DNA from: Mycolicibacterium sp. CH28
Lineage (GTDB): Bacteria; Actinomycetota; Actinomycetes; Mycobacteriales; Mycobacteriaceae
Length of the DNA: 64,000 nt
Assembly: GCF_004745805.1 (NCBI RefSeq)
Contig: NZ_SRLQ01000007.1
Location: forward strand, 1-64,000
Direction of reading: 5' to 3'
In this document: positions 11,471 through 21,758 of the stretch, one piece after another
How positions within the stretch are numbered: the first letter of the stretch is position 1
Layout: the number at the start of each line of letters is the position of its first letter
Translations under genes and position numbers: made by a program
The notes under the pieces: generated by a model
Told to the model about the DNA's origin: nothing
Seen by the model: only the letters and a program-made list of their open reading frames with translations
Database searches by the model: none

Positions 11471-12991
11471 ATGACGCAAGAACTCGAGGCGCCAGCGTCG
11501 GCTCAGCGCGACAAGCTCTTGACCACAGAGCTCGTCCCCGAGCAGGTGCTACCGAAGGTGATGACGACCTTCGGCCTCACGGCCACGTACGTTTTCATCA
11601 TCTGCTGGATTACCGGCTCGTCGATCATGGCGGCCGGCGGCTGGACCGCGATCCCGATGTGGATTCTCGGCATCCTCACCTTCTTGATTCCCGCGGGCAT
11701 GGCGGTGGCCGAACTGGGCAACCTGTGGCCCGGTGAAGGTGGCGTGTACATCTGGGCCACCCGAACCATGGGGGAGACCTGGGGCTTCATCGGTGGTTAC
11801 CTGTCGTGGATCCCGGTGGTGCTCAACTCCGCGTCGTCGCCGGCGATCATCCTGCAGTTTCTGCTGCTGGCCTTCCACGCCGAACTCGGCCTGACACTGA
11901 GCATCATCCTGCAGGTGGCGCTGCTCTGGGCGGTCGTCGGTTTGGCGCTGGCCAAATTGGCCGCAAACCAACGCATCATGAACACCGTTTTCGTTGTGTA
12001 CTGGGTTCTGACCGCCGTCATCTTCATCTCGGGCGTCGTCTACGCCATCCGCAACGGGTCGGCGCAGGAGTTCACGGCGCGCGCCGCAACGGTGCCCGAC
12101 TTCGCCGGCGCCGGCTTCCTGTACGGCACCGTGCTGCTCTACCTGGTGGGCGTCGAGACGCCGTACAACATGGGTGCCGAGTTCCTGTCGGTGCGCAAGA
12201 GCGGGCCCAAGATGGTCGTGTACGGATCGATCGCACTGATCCTCATCTACCTGCTGACCACGCTGGGCACGATCATGGTGCTGCCGGCCGACCAGGTCAA
12301 TCCGGTCACCGGTGTCATCGGCATGCTCGGCACGGCCGCACCCAAGGGCGTGATGGAAGTGGCTGCTGTCGTGCTGGCCATCATCGTGTTCGTGGCGTTG
12401 ATGAGCTACCAGGTCACCTACTCGCGGCTGATCTTCGTCTCCGGTCTGGAGCGCCACCTGCCGCGGATCTTCACCCACCTCAACCCGCGCACCCGTAACC
12501 CGGTCACCGCGGTCCTGATCCAGGGCGTGCTTTCGTCGGTGCTCATCGTGGGCCTCTACTCGCAGAGCAGTATGGCCAACGTGACCGTGTTCCTGCAGGG
12601 CGGTCTGTCCATCGCGTGGCTGATCTCCGGGTTCTTCTTCCTGATCCCGGTCGCCATCGCGCGCAAGAAGTACGCCGATCGCTATGCCGCCGAGTCTTTC
12701 TGGCGGATTCCCGGTGGCATGGTCGGCGTGTGGATCGCCATTGCGGTCGGCTCGTTGGGCACCATCGGCGGCATCTACTACTCGTTCGCCAAGTCGTGGA
12801 TCGCGGATGTGCCCGACAGCACCTGGATGATGTGGACCGGAAGCATCGCGATGGGCATGTTCGCCCTCGGCGTGATCGTCTACATCTTCGGCCGTCGTTC
12901 CGCCCACAAGATGACCCAGGAAGACGCGCTGGCCCACCTGGCCGTGCTGGATCTCAAGAAGTCCGAATCACCCAGCCCTGAGGCGGTTTAA
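11471..12991 (+). CDS. APC-superfamily amino acid or amine permease
   Basis: 506 residues with about 12 hydrophobic helices. Seen: first-helix motif TGSSIMAAGGW, then PAGMAVAELGNLWPGEGG, typical of APC carriers, and a hydrophilic C-terminal tail. Its stop lies six bases before the copper amine oxidase start, so the two are almost surely co-transcribed. That context suggests it imports the oxidase substrate (a primary amine such as phenethylamine, tyramine or a diamine) or related amino acids (inference). Not to be confused with the second, sequence-divergent APC permease at 46.9-48.5 kb. Confidence 0.88.
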   Translation: MTQELEAPASAQRDKLLTTELVPEQVLPKVMTTFGLTATYVFIICWITGSSIMAAGGWTAIPMWILGILTFLIPAGMAVAELGNLWPGEGGVYIWATRTMGETWGFIGGYLSWIPVVLNSASSPAIILQFLLLAFHAELGLTLSIILQVALLWAVVGLALAKLAANQRIMNTVFVVYWVLTAVIFISGVVYAIRNGSAQEFTARAATVPDFAGAGFLYGTVLLYLVGVETPYNMGAEFLSVRKSGPKMVVYGSIALILIYLLTTLGTIMVLPADQVNPVTGVIGMLGTAAPKGVMEVAAVVLAIIVFVALMSYQVTYSRLIFVSGLERHLPRIFTHLNPRTRNPVTAVLIQGVLSSVLIVGLYSQSSMANVTVFLQGGLSIAWLISGFFFLIPVAIARKKYADRYAAESFWRIPGGMVGVWIAIAVGSLGTIGGIYYSFAKSWIADVPDSTWMMWTGSIAMGMFALGVIVYIFGRRSAHKMTQEDALAHLAVLDLKKSESPSPEAV

Positions 12992-12997
12992 CCCACA

Positions 12998-14977
12998 ATG
13001 ACCATGGACAGCACCGTGCTGAGCACGGGAACCACCGACGGCCGCGCCTGTTACCCCCTCGACCCGCTGAGCGGAGCCGAGATCGAGGCCGCCGCCGCCG
13101 TCGTCAAGGAATCCGAATACTCGTCGCCAACACTGAAATTCGTGATGATCCAGCTGGCCGAACCAGACAAGAACGCACAGCTGACATTCGAGGCGATGGC
13201 TGATGTGCCGCGGCGGGCCTTCATCACGATGTACGACGCGGCGGCCAAGCTCATCTACGAGTCGGTGGTCGACATCGGCGCCCGAGTGGTGGAGACCTGG
13301 ACGGCGATCCCGGGCCGCTTCCCGTCCTACCTGGTCGAGCACATGACCGGTGTCGAGGAGGTCGTTCGCGCCGACCCGCGGTGGCAGGAGGCGATGCGTA
13401 AGCGTGGTGTCACCGACTTCGACCTGGCGATGATCGATCCCTGGCCGGCCGGGTATTACGGTGCGCAAGATCATTACGAGAACTCGCCGCTGATCTGCCG
13501 TCCGCTGACTTTCATGCGTGCCGCGGCGTCCGAGCATGGCTATGCCCGCCCGGTGGAGGGCGTGATCGTCACGTTCGACCTCGACTCGATGCAGGTCCTC
13601 GAGGTGGAGGATCACGGGGTGGTGCCGCTACCGCCGAAGTCGGGCAACTACTCGGCGCAGTTCATGTTCGACGAGGACAACCGGCCGGCCTTCACCCAGT
13701 TTCGCGACGACGTGAAGACGATCGAGATCACCCAACCAGACGGCCCCAGCTTCACCGTCGACGGTTGGAAAGTCCAGTGGCAGAAATGGTCTCTACGGGT
13801 CGGGTTCAACCCGCGCGAAGGCCTCACCCTGCACGAGATCACCTACAATGACCGGGGCACGGTCCGTCCGATCATGTACCGGGCGGCGCTCTCGGAGATG
13901 GTGGTGCCCTACGGCGACACCTCGCCGACCCACTGGAACAAGAATGTGTTCGACATGGGTGAGGTCGGGATGGGGTTCTCGGCCAACCCGCTGACCCTCG
14001 GATGCGACTGCCTGGGCGAGATCTTCTACTTCGACGGCACGGTGCACGACTCCGACGGCAACGCGGTCATCATCCCGAATGCGATCTGCATGCATGAGGA
14101 AGACTACGGAATCTCGTGGAAGCACACCGATTTCCGCACTGGCGAGGTCGAGGTGCGCCGGTCGCGGCGCCTGGTGATCTCGATGATCTGCACGGTCGGC
14201 AACTACGAGTACGGGTTCTTCTGGTACCTCTACAACGACGCGTCCATCGAAATGGAGGTCAAGCTCTCCGGGGTGCTCACCACCGGGTCCATTCCGGAGG
14301 GGGAGGTGCCCAGATGGGGCAAGCTGGTCGCACCGGGTATCTATGGCCCCAACCACCAGCACTTCTTCAACTTCCGGCTTGACATGAGCATCGACGGGCC
14401 GAGTAATAGTGTCTATGAAGTAGATTCGGTGGTCGAGCCCGAACCCGAGCTCAACCCGCACCACAACGCGTGGATTGCCAAGGACACACTGGTGGCTTCG
14501 GAGGCGCAGGGTGCCCGAGACTGGAACTGGTCGACCGGGCGGTACTGGAAGGTGACCAACCCCTCGAAGGTCAACGAGCTCGGCGCGGCGGTGGGCTACA
14601 AGCTGATGCCACGCGACCCGGTGCCGGTGATGGTGCAGGAAGGCTCCTACATCTATGACCGGGCCCGGTTCGTCCAGCACAACCTGTGGGTGACCAAGTA
14701 CGATCCGGCGGAGAAATTTGCCGCCGGCGACTACATGTACCAGTGCGCCGAGGCGCAGGGGTTGCCGCAGTACATCGCCGATGACGCGCCGCTGGAGAAC
14801 ACCGACATCGTGCTCTGGTACACCGTGGGTGCGCATCACATCGTGTGCCCGGAGGACTGGCCGGTGATGCCCTGCCACTACACCGGATTCAAGATGAAGC
14901 CGGTCGGGTTCTTCGACGGCAACCCGGCATTGGATGTGCCGCCGTCACCGCCGAAGGGCTGCCACAGCCACCACTGA
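12998..14977 (+). CDS. Copper amine oxidase (TPQ-containing)
   Basis: 659 residues, full length for a bacterial copper amine oxidase. Seen: TPQ precursor Y403 in GNYEYGF; general base D319 in NVFDMGE; copper ligands H453 and H455 in NHQHFFN and H613 (or the adjacent H614) in GAHHIVCPEDW. The spacing of D, Y and His matches Arthrobacter-type enzymes. Oxidises primary amines to aldehydes with release of ammonia and H2O2; the topaquinone forms by self-processing with Cu and O2. No signal peptide, so cytoplasmic. C-terminus KGCHSHH could bind metal. Probably in one operon with the APC permease before it. The MarR gene converges on it with no gap. Confidence 0.95.
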   Translation: MTMDSTVLSTGTTDGRACYPLDPLSGAEIEAAAAVVKESEYSSPTLKFVMIQLAEPDKNAQLTFEAMADVPRRAFITMYDAAAKLIYESVVDIGARVVETWTAIPGRFPSYLVEHMTGVEEVVRADPRWQEAMRKRGVTDFDLAMIDPWPAGYYGAQDHYENSPLICRPLTFMRAAASEHGYARPVEGVIVTFDLDSMQVLEVEDHGVVPLPPKSGNYSAQFMFDEDNRPAFTQFRDDVKTIEITQPDGPSFTVDGWKVQWQKWSLRVGFNPREGLTLHEITYNDRGTVRPIMYRAALSEMVVPYGDTSPTHWNKNVFDMGEVGMGFSANPLTLGCDCLGEIFYFDGTVHDSDGNAVIIPNAICMHEEDYGISWKHTDFRTGEVEVRRSRRLVISMICTVGNYEYGFFWYLYNDASIEMEVKLSGVLTTGSIPEGEVPRWGKLVAPGIYGPNHQHFFNFRLDMSIDGPSNSVYEVDSVVEPEPELNPHHNAWIAKDTLVASEAQGARDWNWSTGRYWKVTNPSKVNELGAAVGYKLMPRDPVPVMVQEGSYIYDRARFVQHNLWVTKYDPAEKFAAGDYMYQCAEAQGLPQYIADDAPLENTDIVLWYTVGAHHIVCPEDWPVMPCHYTGFKMKPVGFFDGNPALDVPPSPPKGCHSHH

Positions 14978-15400
14978 TTAGCCGGAGCCGAGGGCGGCGA
15001 GAATTCCGCGGAATTCTCGCCGCTGTTCGGCGCTGAGGCCCGCCATCAATCGTTGTTCGGCCGCGCGCACCCCGGCGTCGGTGCCTTCCAGGAGTGCCAA
15101 CCCGGCACGGGTCAGCTTCGCCGGCAGTGAGCGTCCCGATTCCACACTCGCCGGGCGAGTCGCCAGTCCGCGTTCCTCGAGGCTGCGCAGCACCATGTTC
15201 ATCGCCTGCGGCGACACCCCGGTGTCGCGGGCCAGCTCGGCATTGGAGCGGTCGGGGAACCGGGACAGGATCCGCATGCAGATGTACTGCGGGAACGACA
15301 GGCCCACCGGTTCGAGCGCGGTGGTGGTCACTTCGGCGCGCAGTGCCGAGGCCACCCGATGCAACAGGTAGCCCAGCGGCTCGTCGTGGGCTCCACTCAT
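14978..15400 (-). CDS. MarR-family regulator (Rv2887-like)
   Basis: 140 residues. Winged-helix features seen: SFPQYICMRILSRFPDRSNAELA, the recognition-helix region GVSPQAMNMVLRSLEERGL, and wing ESGRSLPAKLTRAG. Synteny after tsf-amiC identifies it with M. tuberculosis Rv2887, whose loss derepresses the methyltransferase Rv0560c and causes resistance to some drugs. Here it is divergent from a methyltransferase gene, and its ATG lies at the edge of a palindrome (15400-15416), so it very likely represses both itself and the neighbour. It converges on the copper amine oxidase with stop codons adjacent. Confidence 0.88.
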   Translation of the reverse strand: MSGAHDEPLGYLLHRVASALRAEVTTTALEPVGLSFPQYICMRILSRFPDRSNAELARDTGVSPQAMNMVLRSLEERGLATRPASVESGRSLPAKLTRAGLALLEGTDAGVRAAEQRLMAGLSAEQRREFRGILAALGSG

Positions 15401-15435
15401 GTCAATGATATTGACATATATCAACCCAATTGATA
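15400..15435. promoter_or_regulatory. Two palindromic MarR operators in divergent promoter
   Basis: Seen: perfect inverted repeat TGTCAAT-GAT-ATTGACA (15400-15416) and, three bases on, TATCAA-CCCAA-TTGATA (15419-15435). They occupy essentially the whole 45-base gap between the MarR start and the methyltransferase start. Centre-to-centre distance is 19 bases, about two helical turns, so two dimers could bind the same face. A TATATCAA stretch between them may include a -10 element. Confidence 0.75.
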
Positions 15436-15436
15436 A

Positions 15437-16126
<690 letters not shown>

Positions 16127-16173
16127 CCGTCGCGTCTTCGGGCCGCCGACCTGCGGTGTCGTACGCTGAGCCG

Positions 16174-16527
16174 ATGGAGCTACTACGCAACGTAGTCGTG
16201 CTGGTGCACATCGTCGGGTTCGCCGTCACGTTCGGCGCCTGGGTCGCCGAGGCGGCGGCCCGCCGGTTCCGCACCACCCGAGTGATGGACTACGGGCTGC
16301 TGGTGTCGCTGCTTACCGGCGTGGCACTGGCCGCGCCGTGGCCGGCGGGAATCGTGCTGAACTACCCCAAAATCGGGGTCAAGCTCGCCATCCTCGTCGT
16401 GCTGGGCGGCTTGCTCGGCATGGGTAATGCAAAGCAGCGGCGGACCGGTGAGCCCGTCGCGCGGCCGGTGTTCGTCACGATCGGCGTGTTGTCGCTGGCC
16501 GCGGCCGCCATCGCCGTGCTGTGGTGA
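16174..16527 (+). CDS. Small integral membrane protein, unknown function
   Basis: 117 residues from ATG 16174. Seen: about four hydrophobic segments (near 5-28, 42-60, 68-83 and 99-116) separated by short basic loops, with QRRTGEP before the last helix. No enzymatic motif or Cys. Not recognised as a named family. It lies alone, 47 bases after the methyltransferase and 125 bases before pyrH, on the same strand. Coding is supported by strong third-position GC and clear hydrophobic periodicity. Confidence 0.65.
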   Translation: MELLRNVVVLVHIVGFAVTFGAWVAEAAARRFRTTRVMDYGLLVSLLTGVALAAPWPAGIVLNYPKIGVKLAILVVLGGLLGMGNAKQRRTGEPVARPVFVTIGVLSLAAAAIAVLW

Positions 16528-16609
16528 GCTGAATCGGGGGTGCAACCCGACAAATCCGTGACTGCGGCGATGAGGCAGGATGGAAGTGCCGTCCCGAACG
16601 TCGCCGGGA

Positions 16610-16625
16610 TGGCACTCTCGTGCCA
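16610..16625 (+). promoter_or_regulatory. Short hairpin in pyrH leader
   Basis: Perfect inverted repeat TGGCAC-TCTC-GTGCCA at 16610-16625, 27 bases before the pyrH ATG. It could form a UCUC-tetraloop stem in the mRNA leader. No U-tract follows, so it is not a normal terminator; role unknown. Confidence 0.3.
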
Positions 16626-16652
16626 GGAGTCCGACACAATCCGAGGAGACTG

Positions 16653-17420
16653 ATGGGGGAGCCGGCCAGTCCCAACGGCGCTGAGCCGTCGGCGACGCAT
16701 TTGCAGGGATTGCGCCCGAAGTATTCGCGGGTGCTGCTCAAACTCGGTGGCGAGATGTTCGGCGGCGGGTCGGTCGGGCTGGACCCCGACGTCGTCGCCC
16801 AGGTCGCGCGCCAGATCGCCGAGGTAGTGCGCAGTGGGGTGCAGGTCGCCGTCGTCATCGGCGGGGGCAACTTCTTCCGCGGCGCGCAGCTGCAGCAGCG
16901 CGGGATGGAACGCACCCGTTCGGACTACATGGGCATGCTCGGTACCGTGATGAACAGCCTTGCGCTGCAAGACTTCCTGGAAAAGGAAGGCATCGTCACA
17001 CGGGTGCAGACAGCCATCACCATGGGTCAGGTCGCCGAGCCCTACATTCCGCTGCGCGCGGTGCGACACCTCGAGAAGAGCCGGGTGGTGATCTTCGGCG
17101 CCGGTATGGGGTTGCCGTACTTCTCCACCGACACCACTGCCGCGCAGCGTGCCCTGGAGATCGGTGCCGACGTCGTGCTGATGGCCAAGGCTGTCGACGG
17201 GATCTTCACCGACGACCCGCGGGAGAACCCCGACGCCGAGATGCTCACCGAGATCAGCCACCGCGAGGTCATCGACCGTGGACTGCGGGTGGCCGACGCG
17301 ACCGCATTCAGCCTGTGCATGGACAACGGCATGCCCATCCTGGTCTTCAACCTGCTGACCAAGGGGAATATCGCCCGGGCCGTCGCAGGTGAGAAGATCG
17401 GGACACTGGTCACCACCTGA
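16653..17420 (+). CDS. pyrH: Uridylate kinase (UMP kinase)
   Basis: 255 residues, ATG 16653 with GAGGAG six bases upstream. A GTG at 16620 would add 11 residues but has no ribosome site. Seen: amino-acid-kinase fold with [23 protein letters not shown], and the nucleotide/UMP-binding segment [15 protein letters not shown] ([17 protein letters not shown]). Converts UMP to UDP; hexameric, usually GTP-activated and UTP-inhibited. First gene of pyrH-frr-cdsA. Confidence 0.96.
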   Translation: MGEPASPNGAEPSATHLQGLRPKYSRVLLKLGGEMFGGGSVGLDPDVVAQVARQIAEVVRSGVQVAVVIGGGNFFRGAQLQQRGMERTRSDYMGMLGTVMNSLALQDFLEKEGIVTRVQTAITMGQVAEPYIPLRAVRHLEKSRVVIFGAGMGLPYFSTDTTAAQRALEIGADVVLMAKAVDGIFTDDPRENPDAEMLTEISHREVIDRGLRVADATAFSLCMDNGMPILVFNLLTKGNIARAVAGEKIGTLVTT

Positions 17421-17436
17421 GGGAGGACCCCCGTAC

Positions 17437-17994
17437 ATGATTGAAGAGGCGCTCTTCGACGCCGAAGAGAAGATGGAGAAGGCCGTCGCGGTGGCCCGCG
17501 ATGACCTGTCGTCCATTCGTACCGGGCGAGCGAACCCCGGCATGTTCGCGCGCGTGGTGGTGGACTACTACGGTTCGACGACCCCGATCACGCAGCTGTC
17601 GAGCATCAACGTGCCCGAGGCGCGGATGGTCGTGATCAAGCCCTACGAGGCGACGCAGCTCAAGACTATTGAGGACGCCATCCGCAACTCGGATCTGGGC
17701 GTGAACCCCACCAACGACGGCAACATCATCCGAGTGTCCATCCCGCAGCTGACCGAGGAACGTCGCCGCGATCTGGTCAAGCAGGCCAAGTCCAAGGGCG
17801 AGGACGCCAAGGTCTCGGTGCGCAACATCCGCCGCAAGGCGATGGAGGAGCTGGCCCGCATCAAGAAGGATGGCGACGCAGGCGAGGACGAAGTCAGCCG
17901 GGCCGAGAAGGACCTCGACAAGTCCACCCACCAGTACACGAATCAGATCGATGAACTGGTCAAGCACAAGGAAGGCGAACTGCTGGAGGTCTGA
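17437..17994 (+). CDS. frr: Ribosome recycling factor
   Basis: 185 residues, exactly the family length. ATG 17437 preceded by GGGAGG. Seen: three-helix-bundle sequence with [25 protein letters not shown], and [21 protein letters not shown]. With EF-G it splits post-termination ribosomes. Sixteen bases after pyrH and overlapping cdsA by one base. Confidence 0.97.
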   Translation: MIEEALFDAEEKMEKAVAVARDDLSSIRTGRANPGMFARVVVDYYGSTTPITQLSSINVPEARMVVIKPYEATQLKTIEDAIRNSDLGVNPTNDGNIIRVSIPQLTEERRRDLVKQAKSKGEDAKVSVRNIRRKAMEELARIKKDGDAGEDEVSRAEKDLDKSTHQYTNQIDELVKHKEGELLEV

Positions 17995-18887
17995 TGACCG
18001 CTCAGCAACCATCGCCTGTGGCAGCCACCGAGTCCGGCGCCCCCGATTCCGGGGCACCGGAGAAGAAAACCTCACGAGCCGGACGCGATCTGCCCGCCGC
18101 GATCGCCGTCGGCGCGGTCTTGGGCGCGATGGCGATCGGCAGCCTGTTGTTCGCGCCCAAATGGTGGTTCCCGCTGCTGGCCAGTGCGATCGCGATCGCA
18201 ACCCACGAGGTGGTGCGCCGGCTCGGCGAACACGGGTATGCGATGCCGTTGGTGCCGCTGCTGGTCGGCGGGCAGGCGATGATCTGGCTGGCCTGGCCGT
18301 GGGGTGTCGCGGGAACGCTCGGCGCCTACGGCGGCACGATCGTGATCGCCATGGTGTGGCGCCTCGTCGGCCAGGGCCTGCGGGAGCAGCCGGTCAATTA
18401 TCTGCGCGATATCGCCGCCACCGTGCTGCTGGCCACCTGGGTGCCGCTGTTCGCGAGTTTCACCGCGCTGCTGATCTTCCAGGACAACGGCGGCGCCCGG
18501 GTCTTCACCGTGATCGCCACCGTCGTCTTCGCCGATATCGGTGGCTACATTGCCGGCGTCCTGTTCGGCAAGCATCTGCTCGCCCCGGCGATCAGTCCCA
18601 AGAAATCGTGGGAGGGACTGGGCGGCTCACTGCTGTTCGGCATCTCCGCCGCCGTGCTGTCGGTCACGTTCCTGCTGCACAAACCCGCCTGGGTCGGGTT
18701 GCCGCTCGGGTTGATGCTGGTGATCACCGGTGTCCTCGGTGACCTGGTCGAATCCCAGGTCAAACGCGACATGGGCATCAAGGACATGGGAACGCTGCTG
18801 CCCGGCCACGGCGGGATCATGGACCGCATCGATGCGATGCTGCCGTCCGCGGTCGTCGGCTGGATCGTGCTGACGCTGCTGGCCTGA
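17994..18887 (+). CDS. cdsA: Phosphatidate cytidylyltransferase
   Basis: 297 residues, start overlapping the frr stop (TGATG). Seen: a ~40-residue hydrophilic N-terminal tail, about eight membrane helices, and the CDP-alcohol signature [14 protein letters not shown] followed by [13 protein letters not shown]. Makes CDP-diacylglycerol from phosphatidic acid and CTP at the inner membrane, the precursor of PI, PE and cardiolipin and so of PIM and LAM anchors in mycobacteria. Confidence 0.95.
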   Translation: MTAQQPSPVAATESGAPDSGAPEKKTSRAGRDLPAAIAVGAVLGAMAIGSLLFAPKWWFPLLASAIAIATHEVVRRLGEHGYAMPLVPLLVGGQAMIWLAWPWGVAGTLGAYGGTIVIAMVWRLVGQGLREQPVNYLRDIAATVLLATWVPLFASFTALLIFQDNGGARVFTVIATVVFADIGGYIAGVLFGKHLLAPAISPKKSWEGLGGSLLFGISAAVLSVTFLLHKPAWVGLPLGLMLVITGVLGDLVESQVKRDMGIKDMGTLLPGHGGIMDRIDAMLPSAVVGWIVLTLLA

Positions 18888-18912
18888 CCTACGGTCGGGG
18901 ATACTGGGACCG

Positions 18913-20004
18913 ATGAAGCAAGAGCTGGTCTTCGAGGCCCCGCGGCGGGCACTGCCACCGCGCCATCTCGCTGACCTCGACGCCGAGGGCCGAGCCGCCG
19001 CCGTTGCCGAACTCGGACTGCCCGCGTTCCGGGCCAAGCAACTGGCGCAGCAGTACTACGGCCGGCTGCTGGCAGACCCGCAGCAGATGACCGACCTGCC
19101 CGTCGCGGTGCGTGACGCGGTGGCCGACGCGCTGTTCCCGAAGCTGCTCTCGGTGGCCAAGGAGATCGAGTGCGACGCCGGGGAGACCCGAAAGACGCTG
19201 TGGCGCGCCCATGACGGCACCACCTTCGAGTCGGTGCTGATGCGCTACCCGAACCGCAACACCGTCTGCATCTCGTCGCAGGCGGGCTGCGGCATGGCCT
19301 GTCCGTTCTGCGCGACGGGCCAGGGCGGGTTGACCCGCAACTTGAGCACCGGCGAGATCCTCGAGCAGGTGCGGGCCGCGGCGGTGACGTTGCGCGACTC
19401 GTACGGTGATCGGTTATCGAACGTGGTGTTCATGGGGATGGGTGAGCCGCTGGCCAACTATGCCCGGGTGCTGGCCGCCGTTCGCCGCATCACGGCCGCA
19501 CCGCCGGAGGGCTTCGGGATCTCGGCGCGGTCGGTGACGGTGTCGACGGTCGGGCTGGCGCCGGCGATTCGCAAGCTCGCCGACGAACACCTGGGTGTGA
19601 CGTTGGCAGTGTCGCTGCACACCCCCGACGACGAACTGCGCGACACCCTGGTGCCGGTGAACATGAGGTGGAAGGTGCGCGAAGTCCTTGATGCCGCCCG
19701 CTACTACGCCGACCTCACCGGCCGGCGGGTCTCCATCGAGTACGCACTGATCCGCGATGTCAACGATCAGGGCTGGCGGGCCGATCTGCTGGGCAAGAAA
19801 CTGCACGGTGCGCTCGGGCCGCTGGTCCACGTCAACCTGATTCCGCTCAACCCGACGCCGGGAAGTCAGTGGGATGCCAGTCCGAAGGCCGTCGAGCGTG
19901 ACTTCGTGCGCCGGGTGCAGGCCAGAGGTGTGTCGTGCACGGTGCGGGACACCCGCGGTCGCGAGATCGCTGCGGCGTGCGGACAGCTAGCCGCAGAGAG
20001 CTGA
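18913..20004 (+). CDS. rlmN: 23S rRNA/tRNA adenine-C2 methyltransferase
   Basis: 363 residues. Radical-SAM motif C126xxxC130xxC133 ([11 protein letters not shown]), preceded by SQAG, and a C-terminal conserved C342 in SCTVRDTRG, the resolving Cys of the RlmN mechanism; the methyl-carrying Cys would be in the N-terminal/SAM region. Methylates A2503 of 23S rRNA and A37 of some tRNAs, affecting accuracy. It has the RlmN, not Cfr, overall pattern. Converges on the DUF2631 gene 10 bases away. Confidence 0.94.
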   Translation: MKQELVFEAPRRALPPRHLADLDAEGRAAAVAELGLPAFRAKQLAQQYYGRLLADPQQMTDLPVAVRDAVADALFPKLLSVAKEIECDAGETRKTLWRAHDGTTFESVLMRYPNRNTVCISSQAGCGMACPFCATGQGGLTRNLSTGEILEQVRAAAVTLRDSYGDRLSNVVFMGMGEPLANYARVLAAVRRITAAPPEGFGISARSVTVSTVGLAPAIRKLADEHLGVTLAVSLHTPDDELRDTLVPVNMRWKVREVLDAARYYADLTGRRVSIEYALIRDVNDQGWRADLLGKKLHGALGPLVHVNLIPLNPTPGSQWDASPKAVERDFVRRVQARGVSCTVRDTRGREIAAACGQLAAES

Positions 20005-20014
20005 AGAGAGCGGG

Positions 20015-20269
20015 CTAGCGCAGCCAGCCCCGGCGGCGGCCCCACCAGTCGCGGAAGATCACTGCCGCCACGAGGACCGCGAACACCACGAGCACGTAGT
20101 CCTCGACGTGGCCGACATGGTTGCCGCGCAGCATCCCCAGCAGGAACACGACGACGAAGATGCCGACGCCGTACCAGGTGCGGTAGGTGATCTTGCTCCA
20201 ACCCCAGGCGGCCGAGGGCACGTCGGCGGGGTCGACTTCGGTGTAACGCTCCACCTCGGTACTGACCAT
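20015..20269 (-). CDS. DUF2631 small membrane protein (Rv2876-like)
   Basis: 84 residues. ATG at 20269 with AGGAG seven bases upstream. Seen: acidic N-terminus with TEVDPADVPSAAWGWS, two membrane helices (about 34-45 and 56-70) and a basic tail WGRRRGWLR. Recognised as the mycobacterial DUF2631 family from the PSAAWGWS motif; function unknown. Position near rlmN matches Rv2876. Confidence 0.82.
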   Translation of the reverse strand: MVSTEVERYTEVDPADVPSAAWGWSKITYRTWYGVGIFVVVFLLGMLRGNHVGHVEDYVLVVFAVLVAAVIFRDWWGRRRGWLR

Positions 20270-20330
20270 TGCGGCTCCTGTCGAAAGATCGGCGACTGCG
20301 GTCATTCTGGCACACCGCTCCGGCGCGGGC

Positions 20331-21680
20331 TCAGCCGATCTGGCCGTGGCGCCGCAACGCCTCGACCCGTTCGGCGGCGTGGTCGAGGATCGGGTCCGGA
20401 TAGTCGGTGGGCCGTCCGCCCTTGAGCTTGTGCACGTCGGCCATCTCGGCCAGCTCGGGCACCCAGCGTCGGACATAGTCGCCGCTCGGGTCGAACTTCT
20501 CGCCCTGCGCGGTGGGGTTGAACACCCGAAAGTACGGCGCGGCGTCGGTGCCCGAGCCCGCGCACCACTGCCAGCCGTGCTGGTTGTTGGCGATGTCGCC
20601 GTCGACCAGCTGCTCGAGAAACCAGCGCGCACCCCACTGCCACGGCAGATGCATGTCCTTGACCAGGAAAGATGCCACGATCATCCGCAGCCGGTTGTGC
20701 ATGAATCCGGTGTTGAGCAGCTGGCGCATGCCGGCATCGACGATCGGGTAGCCGGTGCGGCCCTGCGTCCAGGCCTGGAACGTCTCCTTCGCCGCGGCGT
20801 CGGTGTCGACCTCTATGGCGTCATAGCGGCGGTTCCAGTTCCGCCAGGCGCTGTCGGGCCACTCGTGCAGCACGGCGGCGTAGAAGTCGCGGAACGCCAA
20901 CTCACGCAGGTAGGCGCCCGGGCCGGGCTCGCGGACGTTGAGATCGGCGACCATGGTGCGGGGGTGGATGGTGCCGAACTTCAAGTGCGCCGACATCCGG
21001 CTCGTTCCCGGCTTGTCCGGGCGGTTTCGGTCCTCGGCGTAGTCGGCGATCCCATCGTCGACGAACTCGGCCCACCCGCGCAGCGCGGCCGGCTCGCCGG
21101 CCTCGATGTCGAGACTCGCGCCCGGGTTCGGCGGGTCGACCCGCCGGATCCGGGTCGGCAGGCCCGTCGGGTCGATCCAGCTGACCGTCGCCGTCGCCGA
21201 AGCCGCCGGGGCTCGCCAGCCGATCTCGCGCCACCTGGCTAGGTACGGCGTAAACACCTGGTACGGGGATCCGTCGTCCTTGGTGACCCGCCCCGGTGAG
21301 ACGAGGTAGGGCGAGCCGGTGGCCTGCAGCGTGGCTCCCGCCTCGGCCAGCGCCGCGGACACCGCCGTATCGCGCCGCAACCCGAACGGGCTGAAGTCGG
21401 CCGAGACGTGAACCGTCCGCGCGTCGACGGCGGCGCACAGCGCCGGGATCTGCTGGTCGGGCCGGCCGCGGGTGACCAGCAGCCGGCCGTCGAGCGCATC
21501 GGAGAGCGCACGCAGCGCATCGCCCAGGTACTGCAACCGCCGCGGCCCCGACGAGGCCTCCAGCCGAGGGTCGAGCACGAAGCAGCCGAGTACCTCGCTG
21601 CCGTCGCCGGCGGCTTCGAGCAGGGGCGGCAAGTCGTGCAGGCGCAGATCGCGGCGAAACCACAGCAGTGTGGACGGCAT
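20331..21680 (-). CDS. phr: Deoxyribodipyrimidine photolyase
   Basis: 449 residues from ATG 21680 (MPSTLLWFRRDLRLHD); an ATG nine bases upstream is equally possible. Seen: N-terminal Rossmann-like antenna domain with WFRRDLRLHD, and C-terminal FAD domain with GYPIVDAGMRQLLNTGFMHN, RMIVASFLVKD, and DGDIANNQHGWQW followed by AGSGTDAAPYFRVFNP. These are class I CPD-photolyase/cryptochrome hallmarks. Repairs cyclobutane dimers with light. The gene is absent from M. tuberculosis at this locus, so it fits an environmental lifestyle. The frame stays open far upstream, but that part is antisense to the deacetylase gene. Confidence 0.93.
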   Translation of the reverse strand: MPSTLLWFRRDLRLHDLPPLLEAAGDGSEVLGCFVLDPRLEASSGPRRLQYLGDALRALSDALDGRLLVTRGRPDQQIPALCAAVDARTVHVSADFSPFGLRRDTAVSAALAEAGATLQATGSPYLVSPGRVTKDDGSPYQVFTPYLARWREIGWRAPAASATATVSWIDPTGLPTRIRRVDPPNPGASLDIEAGEPAALRGWAEFVDDGIADYAEDRNRPDKPGTSRMSAHLKFGTIHPRTMVADLNVREPGPGAYLRELAFRDFYAAVLHEWPDSAWRNWNRRYDAIEVDTDAAAKETFQAWTQGRTGYPIVDAGMRQLLNTGFMHNRLRMIVASFLVKDMHLPWQWGARWFLEQLVDGDIANNQHGWQWCAGSGTDAAPYFRVFNPTAQGEKFDPSGDYVRRWVPELAEMADVHKLKGGRPTDYPDPILDHAAERVEALRRHGQIG

Positions 21681-21758
21681 GTCGTCCATGCTGCCCGGTC
21701 GCCGCGGGCGCGGTCGGCGAACCCGGCTCAGACCCGGTGAACCTGCCAGAATGCAGCC

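Noticed and set aside
11549..12937. 462-codon minus-strand frame opposite the APC permease
   Set aside because: Composition (Asp/His/Gly-rich) is typical of antisense to hydrophobic codons; no motif.
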